A DNA stretch of 64,000 bases from Lysinibacillus sphaericus (GTDB lineage: Bacteria > Bacillota > Bacilli > Bacillales_A > Planococcaceae). How positions within the stretch are numbered: position 1 is the stretch's first letter; each line of letters begins with the position of its first letter. The DNA is taken from assembly GCF_001629735.1 (NCBI RefSeq), contig NZ_CP015224.1, forward strand, positions 62,001 to 126,000. The letters run 5' to 3'. Of the stretch, positions 60,049-64,000 are shown piece after piece. The translations under genes and the position numbers were made by a program. The notes under the pieces were generated by a model. That model did not search any database. It worked only from the letters and a program-made list of their open reading frames with translations, and was not told where the DNA came from.

Positions 60049-60091
60049 AAAATCCACTATACTTTCATTAATAGAATGTGTAGTGGATTTT
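60049..60091. terminator. Bidirectional terminator between the SDR gene and tctA
   Basis: AAAATCCACTA (60049-60059) / TAGTGGATTTT (60081-60091), 11-bp perfect arms, with A/T tracts built into the ends. Confidence 0.82.
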
Positions 60092-60096
60092 ATGGA

Positions 60097-61623
60097 TTAT
60101 CCTTCTTCGTTAATCAGAACATTTTTACCACGCATTTTCATGAATAGTGGTATAAGTAACCAAGCAATAGCAGCTATTAAAAATAGTAATGATAAAGGCT
60201 TTACTATAAAAATAGAAAAATCACCATTAGAAATAGTTAATGCACGGCGCATATTATTTTCAATCATCGGTCCTAGGACAAGTGCTAGTACTAAAGGTGC
60301 TACTGGATAGTCATTTTTAGCAAATAGATAACCGAGCACACCACAAGCTAATAATAAAAATAAATCAAAAGTGGCGAATTGTACTGCATACACACCAAAA
60401 ATTGAAATCGCAACAATAATGGGCAATAAATATTTTTTCGGAGTTTCTATGATTTTTGCAAAAATACGAACGAGAGGCATGTTTAAGGCTAATAACATAA
60501 AGTTTCCTATAAACATACTGGCAATTAATCCCCAAGCGACTTGAGGATGCTCATCAAATAATAATGGACCTGGCTGAATATTATACATAATAAGTGCACC
60601 CATTAAAATAGCAGTTGTACCTGAACCAGGAATACCTAATGTTAGCAATGGAATCATTGCGCCTCCTGATGCAGCATTGTTCGCTGATTCAGGTCCAGCA
60701 ACACCGGCAATATGGCCTTTTCCAAACTTCTCAGGTGTTTTACTGAATTTCTTTTCGGTAATATAAGAAAAGAATGAGGCAAGTGTTGCGCCTGCGCCAG
60801 GTAAAACGCCAATGAAAAATCCTAGTAGTGAACCGCGAGCGATAGGGATAGCGCTTTCTTTTAAATCCTGCTTTGTTGGTAATACACGATTAATTTTTGC
60901 TAATTGACCATCTTCCTCATCTCTTTCAAGTATCGTTTTAAATACTTCTCCTAACGCAAATAAACCAACGGCAATTGTTAAAAATTCAATACCTGAGAAC
61001 AGCATAGGTTGACCAAATGTAAAGCGTTCGATTCCGGATACAGCATCAATGCCAACTGTACCGAGCATAAGTCCTAAGGCAGTCATAATTAAAGCTTTTG
61101 TAATAGAGCGGCCTGCAAGTCCACTTACTGCAGCAAGCCCTAGTAACATTAATGAAAAGTATTCTGCTGGTCCAAATTTAAGGGCTAATTTTGATAATGG
61201 ATTCGCTAATAGTATTAGACCAAGTAATGCTATAACCCCAGCACAAAAGGAACCAATTGCTGCAATAGAAAGAGCACTTCCAGCACGTCCTTGCTTAGCC
61301 ATTTGGTAGCCATCCAATGTAGTAACAACTGATGAGGATTCACCAGGTGTATTTAATAAAATCGAAGTGGTAGAACCACCATACATGGCTCCATAATAAA
61401 CCCCTGCAAGTAAAATAATTGAGCTTGTAGCGGCGGCCTCCGTAGGTAATCCCGCTGTAATGGTTGCGGTTACTGGGATTAATAAAGCAACGCCGCTCAT
61501 TGGACCTATGCCAGGAAGGACACCAACTGCTGTTCCAATTATGACACCAACAAGAGCGAATAAAAGATTTTGCCATTGAAGGGCAATAGCAAATCCATCA
61601 GCTAAAAATTGCAATGTAGACAT
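60097..61623 (-). CDS. tctA: Tripartite tricarboxylate transporter large permease TctA
   Basis: 508 residues, about twelve helices. TctA signatures: GTAVGVLPGIGPMSGVALLIPVT near the N-terminus and the repeated GFFIGVLPGAGATLASFFSYITEKKFSK, with ESANNAASGGAMIPLLTLGIPGSGTTAILMGALI. These glycine/proline-rich repeats bind the carboxylate. Together with TctB and the binding protein TctC it imports tricarboxylates such as citrate, or other carboxylates. It starts 17 bases after tctB. Substrate inferred from family. Confidence 0.93.
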   Translation of the reverse strand: MSTLQFLADGFAIALQWQNLLFALVGVIIGTAVGVLPGIGPMSGVALLIPVTATITAGLPTEAAATSSIILLAGVYYGAMYGGSTTSILLNTPGESSSVVTTLDGYQMAKQGRAGSALSIAAIGSFCAGVIALLGLILLANPLSKLALKFGPAEYFSLMLLGLAAVSGLAGRSITKALIMTALGLMLGTVGIDAVSGIERFTFGQPMLFSGIEFLTIAVGLFALGEVFKTILERDEEDGQLAKINRVLPTKQDLKESAIPIARGSLLGFFIGVLPGAGATLASFFSYITEKKFSKTPEKFGKGHIAGVAGPESANNAASGGAMIPLLTLGIPGSGTTAILMGALIMYNIQPGPLLFDEHPQVAWGLIASMFIGNFMLLALNMPLVRIFAKIIETPKKYLLPIIVAISIFGVYAVQFATFDLFLLLACGVLGYLFAKNDYPVAPLVLALVLGPMIENNMRRALTISNGDFSIFIVKPLSLLFLIAAIAWLLIPLFMKMRGKNVLINEEG

Positions 61624-61640
61624 ATGTTCACTCCTTTACA

Positions 61641-62117
61641 TTAAAAAGTTGGGAAACTAGGCAATGAACCTCCTAGTAAACTTGTAAATAAATAATAGAC
61701 ACCCAATGAAAATCCAGCGGCAATAATAATGGAATAAATAAGCTTAGCTCGTTCCATCGTTTGGAAGCTAATACATAAAAATAAAAACGTTGTGATCACA
61801 TAGCCTATTTTTTCTAGGAAGAATACATAGGCAATCGCACTAACAAAAATGATTAAAAATTTCTTGAGCTCAGTAGATGAGGTTTTAGAAGGTGCAGTTG
61901 GTCCTCCTGTAATTCTCTCCCTTACAGCATTTTTCCATGATTCATAAAATAGTTGAAGACTTAATAAACCTAAAATAATACCTAAACCTAGTGGAAATAT
62001 TTTAGGACCGACTGTAGATCCATAAGCACTATCAGAAATTTGCGTTGCTTGAAAGATAAATAAAATGCTAACAGCTAAGAGGATAATGCTAAATGTTTTA
62101 TCAAATGTGTAATTCAA
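61641..62117 (-). CDS. tctB: Tripartite tricarboxylate transporter small permease TctB
   Basis: 158 residues, four membrane helices (about 10-28, 42-60, 85-105, 120-150). YGSTVGPKIFPLGLGIILGLLSLQLFYESWK is the typical TctB N-terminal part. It works with TctA; its role in the complex is not well defined for the family. 94 bases after tctC. Confidence 0.9.
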   Translation of the reverse strand: MNYTFDKTFSIILLAVSILFIFQATQISDSAYGSTVGPKIFPLGLGIILGLLSLQLFYESWKNAVRERITGGPTAPSKTSSTELKKFLIIFVSAIAYVFFLEKIGYVITTFLFLCISFQTMERAKLIYSIIIAAGFSLGVYYLFTSLLGGSLPSFPTF

Positions 62118-62211
62118 TCGTTATACACCTCCGTTGATAATAATTTAAGGTTGCACAAGTAAATCTTATTGGATGGAAATACTTGTGCTCTTTTTCGAGA
62201 CAGGCTATTCT

Positions 62212-63231
62212 TTACTTTTGCATACCAAGAGCTGTCAATAGTTCTACGATGATTTTATTCTGATTGTCTAGGTAAGTTGTAAAATCCTCAGCATTGCGGT
62301 ATTCAGCTTGCCAGCCATTACGTGACACCTCAGCTTGCCATTCTTCTGATTCAGCCATTGCTTGTAATTTTTCAGACCAGTAGGTAACCGCATCTTCACT
62401 CATATTTTTCGGACCAAAAATACCACGCCAAATAGTAAATTCTTCATCAATACCAGCCTCTTTAAATGTAGGAACTTCTGCTAGCTCACCTTCTAAACGT
62501 TCAGAGGAACTTACGGCTAATACACGCACATCTCCTGATTTAACATAAGTAGCAATTGTCGAAGCATCTGTTGCAATGACATCAGCGTTGCCGCCTAGTA
62601 ACGCGGTTACAGCTTCACCACCACCATCGTAAGAAACGTATTTAATTGTTTTTAAGTCTAAGCCAGCTTTATAGGCAGGAATAATTCCTACTAGATGATC
62701 CATAGAGCCCGGTGCAGAGCCACCTGCTAAAGTAACATCTTTTGGCGAATCTTTTATAGCATTTAATACATCTTCAAGCGTTTGGAATGGAGAATCCTTC
62801 TTAACAACAATTGCACCATAGTCACGCGTTATTTGTGCTAAGGGTGTAGTGTCCTTGTAGCCAAATTTACTATTTCCTTCAGCTTTTTCATGATTAATAA
62901 GAATTGGCGGTGATTTAACCATTAACATATAATCATTGCTAGCTTCCTTTGTAGCAAATGTTGCCATAAAGGCAGCACCACCGCCGCCTGGCTTGTTTTC
63001 AACTTGAATTGATTTATTAATTAAACCTGTATCATTCATCGTTTTTGCTACTGCACGAGCTGTTAAATCCCAACCACCCCCCGCCCCTGATGGAGCAACA
63101 ATGGTAATATTACTTTTCGGATAATTATTTGCTTTTTTTCCTTCTGCTGTTTCTCCATTTGATGATGAACAGCCAACTAAACTAGTAAATAGTAAGCCAG
63201 CTATCATAACTTTTGAAATCTTCCTCCACAT
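62212..63231 (-). CDS. tctC: Tripartite tricarboxylate transporter binding lipoprotein TctC
   Basis: 339 residues. Lipoprotein signal with C21 in SLVGCSSSN. The mature domain has the family motif SNITIVAPSGAGGGWDLTARAVAKTM, then NKPGGGGA and LAGGSAPGSMDHLVG. It binds the carboxylate outside the cell. It is the first gene of tctCBA; AAGGGGG lies before ATG 63231. Tandem cre-like boxes lie 22-52 bases upstream, so carbon catabolite repression is likely. Confidence 0.92.
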   Translation of the reverse strand: MWRKISKVMIAGLLFTSLVGCSSSNGETAEGKKANNYPKSNITIVAPSGAGGGWDLTARAVAKTMNDTGLINKSIQVENKPGGGGAAFMATFATKEASNDYMLMVKSPPILINHEKAEGNSKFGYKDTTPLAQITRDYGAIVVKKDSPFQTLEDVLNAIKDSPKDVTLAGGSAPGSMDHLVGIIPAYKAGLDLKTIKYVSYDGGGEAVTALLGGNADVIATDASTIATYVKSGDVRVLAVSSSERLEGELAEVPTFKEAGIDEEFTIWRGIFGPKNMSEDAVTYWSEKLQAMAESEEWQAEVSRNGWQAEYRNAEDFTTYLDNQNKIIVELLTALGMQK

Positions 63232-63253
63232 AAAAATCCCCCTTAAAAATAAA

Positions 63254-63283
63254 ATGATAGCGCTATCATTCGAGCGCTATCAT
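63254..63283. promoter_or_regulatory. Tandem cre-like (CcpA) boxes upstream of tctC
   Basis: Perfect 16-bp palindrome ATGATAGCGCTATCAT (63254-63269) and a second half-copy GCGCTATCAT (63274-63283). TGATAGCGCTATCA fits the catabolite-responsive element consensus TGWAARCGYTWWCW at 13 of 14 positions. It lies between the probable promoter and tctC, as a roadblock site would. Confidence 0.65.
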
Positions 63284-63356
63284 AACTATAACTTATATCA
63301 GAATTGTGAAAATATTGTGGTGATATTGTGGATTAACGTCATTTTGTTCATAAAGT

Positions 63357-64000
63357 TTATGAGAAAATAAAGTATCGCCGTTCAGGACGACCAACTGTGC
63401 CATAAGTTAGTTCGATATAGGCCTGCTTTTGTGTGACTAAAAATTCTAAATAGCGGCGAGCAGTGGAACGACTAACACCAATATTTTTTCCTAACAGTTC
63501 AGCTGTACTACCATCTTTCCTTGTGCTTAAATAGTTGATGACATGATTCATCGTTGTTAGATCAATGCCCTTTGGTAATAGTAGCTGTGTATCCTCTGGG
63601 ATGGATGAAGCAGTTTTGGGCCAAAGGCATTGAATTTTTTCTTGTGTAAATTTCTCATTATTTTGCAGGAGTAGATGCTTGAAACGGAATTTTTCTATAC
63701 TTTCTTTTAGTTGATCGAATGTAAATGGCTTTAAAATATAGTCAGTAACATTTTTACGATACGCTTTTTGTACAATATGAGCCTCCGTGGCTGCGGTAAT
63801 CAAAATAATGCTACTGGTTGGGCTCATTTTTTTGATTTTATCAATTAGATCCACGCCAAGTATATCTGGTAAAAATACATCGAGTAATATTAGCTGTGGT
63901 GCAAATGATTGAAGCCAGTCTAAAGCTTCTTCTCCAGTATTTGCACACGCAATTACTGTAAATCCTTCAATTTTCTCTAAAAAACGACGATGTACGTCTG
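63357..64000 (-). CDS. CitB-family response regulator, 5' partial
   Basis: At least 214 residues; the frame is open to the right edge, so about ten N-terminal residues and the start are missing. Visible receiver domain: DVHRRFLEKIEGFTVIACANTGEEALDW, phospho-acceptor Asp in LILLDVFLPDILG, LITAATE and DYILKPFTF (conserved Lys). The C-terminal HTH reads LLGKNIGVSRSTARRYLEFLVTQKQAYIELTYGTVGRPERRYF, closely parallel to DctR at 31540-32247. It probably pairs with a CitA-type sensor just outside the window and activates the divergently named but same-strand tctCBA operon 125 bases downstream, as CitT or TctD do elsewhere. Confidence 0.9.
   Translation of the reverse strand, partial: DVHRRFLEKIEGFTVIACANTGEEALDWLQSFAPQLILLDVFLPDILGVDLIDKIKKMSPTSSIILITAATEAHIVQKAYRKNVTDYILKPFTFDQLKESIEKFRFKHLLLQNNEKFTQEKIQCLWPKTASSIPEDTQLLLPKGIDLTTMNHVINYLSTRKDGSTAELLGKNIGVSRSTARRYLEFLVTQKQAYIELTYGTVGRPERRYFIFS

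Noticed and set aside
60044-60310. Plus-strand frame overlapping the end of tctA
   Set aside because: Antisense to a clear family gene and crossing the bidirectional terminator.

Overview
The window is low-GC Firmicute chromosome. It looks like Lysinibacillus or a close relative: the protein families are Bacillaceae/Planococcaceae types, starts have strong GGAGG-type ribosome binding sites, and intrinsic terminators are plentiful. The backbone keeps genes that in Bacillus subtilis lie in the yku-ykq-ykr-pdh part of the chromosome: fadH, cbpB/darB, ccpC, ykuU, ykuV, ktrC, rpoY-rnjA, ykrA, defB and pdhABCD. Other units are placed between them. I saw no rRNA, tRNA, insertion sequence, phage or CRISPR array. 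Both window edges cut genes: fadH on the left, and a response regulator on the right.

Region 1 (1-2650): end of a dienoyl-CoA reductase gene, a small membrane protein, the c-di-AMP-binding CBS protein CbpB, and the LysR regulator CcpC. Region 2 (2777-14670): one eight-gene operon encoding a secreted/membrane protein, an ABC exporter pair, a coiled-coil membrane protein with a Gly-Gln repeat, a MoxR ATPase, a DUF58 protein and two large von Willebrand A (vWA) membrane proteins. Region 3 (14700-21600, minus strand): TPP-riboswitch-controlled thiW, an MFS exporter, and a polyamine operon (cupin-type regulator plus potABCD). Region 4 (21890-24420): peroxiredoxin ykuU, thioredoxin-like ykuV, potassium channel gating subunit ktrC and a small membrane protein. 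Region 5 (24500-28270): an acetyltransferase-peptidase S51 fusion, two more GNAT acetyltransferases and an MccF-like S66 peptidase, a set that resembles detoxification of peptide/aminoacyl-nucleotide antibiotics.

Region 6 (28270-35130): C4-dicarboxylate transporter dctP with its divergent two-component system dctSR, then mprF. Region 7 (35200-38700): a MefA-like MFS efflux gene preceded by a classic antibiotic-sensing attenuator. This attenuator has a 13-codon leader peptide with the Arg-Leu-Arg macrolide-arrest motif, nested RNA stems and an intrinsic terminator. A secreted GHL10 glycosidase-like gene follows. Region 8 (38700-43755): RND pump swrC with divergent TetR repressor and an operator lying in the promoter spacer, then a Hanks-type kinase translationally coupled to a 59-residue Ser/Arg-rich protein that is a candidate substrate. 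Region 9 (43897-46990): rnjA, rpoY, a complete transcription unit for a 23-residue cationic peptide, and ykrA.

Region 10 (47039-53276): a 2-aminoethylphosphonate uptake and degradation locus (DeoR-type regulator, ABC transporter, phnW, phnX) lying between ykrA and defB. Region 11 (53289-59190): defB and the pyruvate dehydrogenase operon. Region 12 (59262-64000): an SDR protein without the usual Tyr/Lys catalytic pair, and a tripartite tricarboxylate transporter tctCBA (minus strand) preceded by CcpA (cre)-like boxes and a CitB-family response regulator that runs off the window.

The most notable items are the macrolide-type attenuator, the coupled SR-protein/kinase pair, the cationic peptide gene, the acetyltransferase/peptidase cluster, and a 34-bp promoter element repeated upstream of ktrC and mprF.
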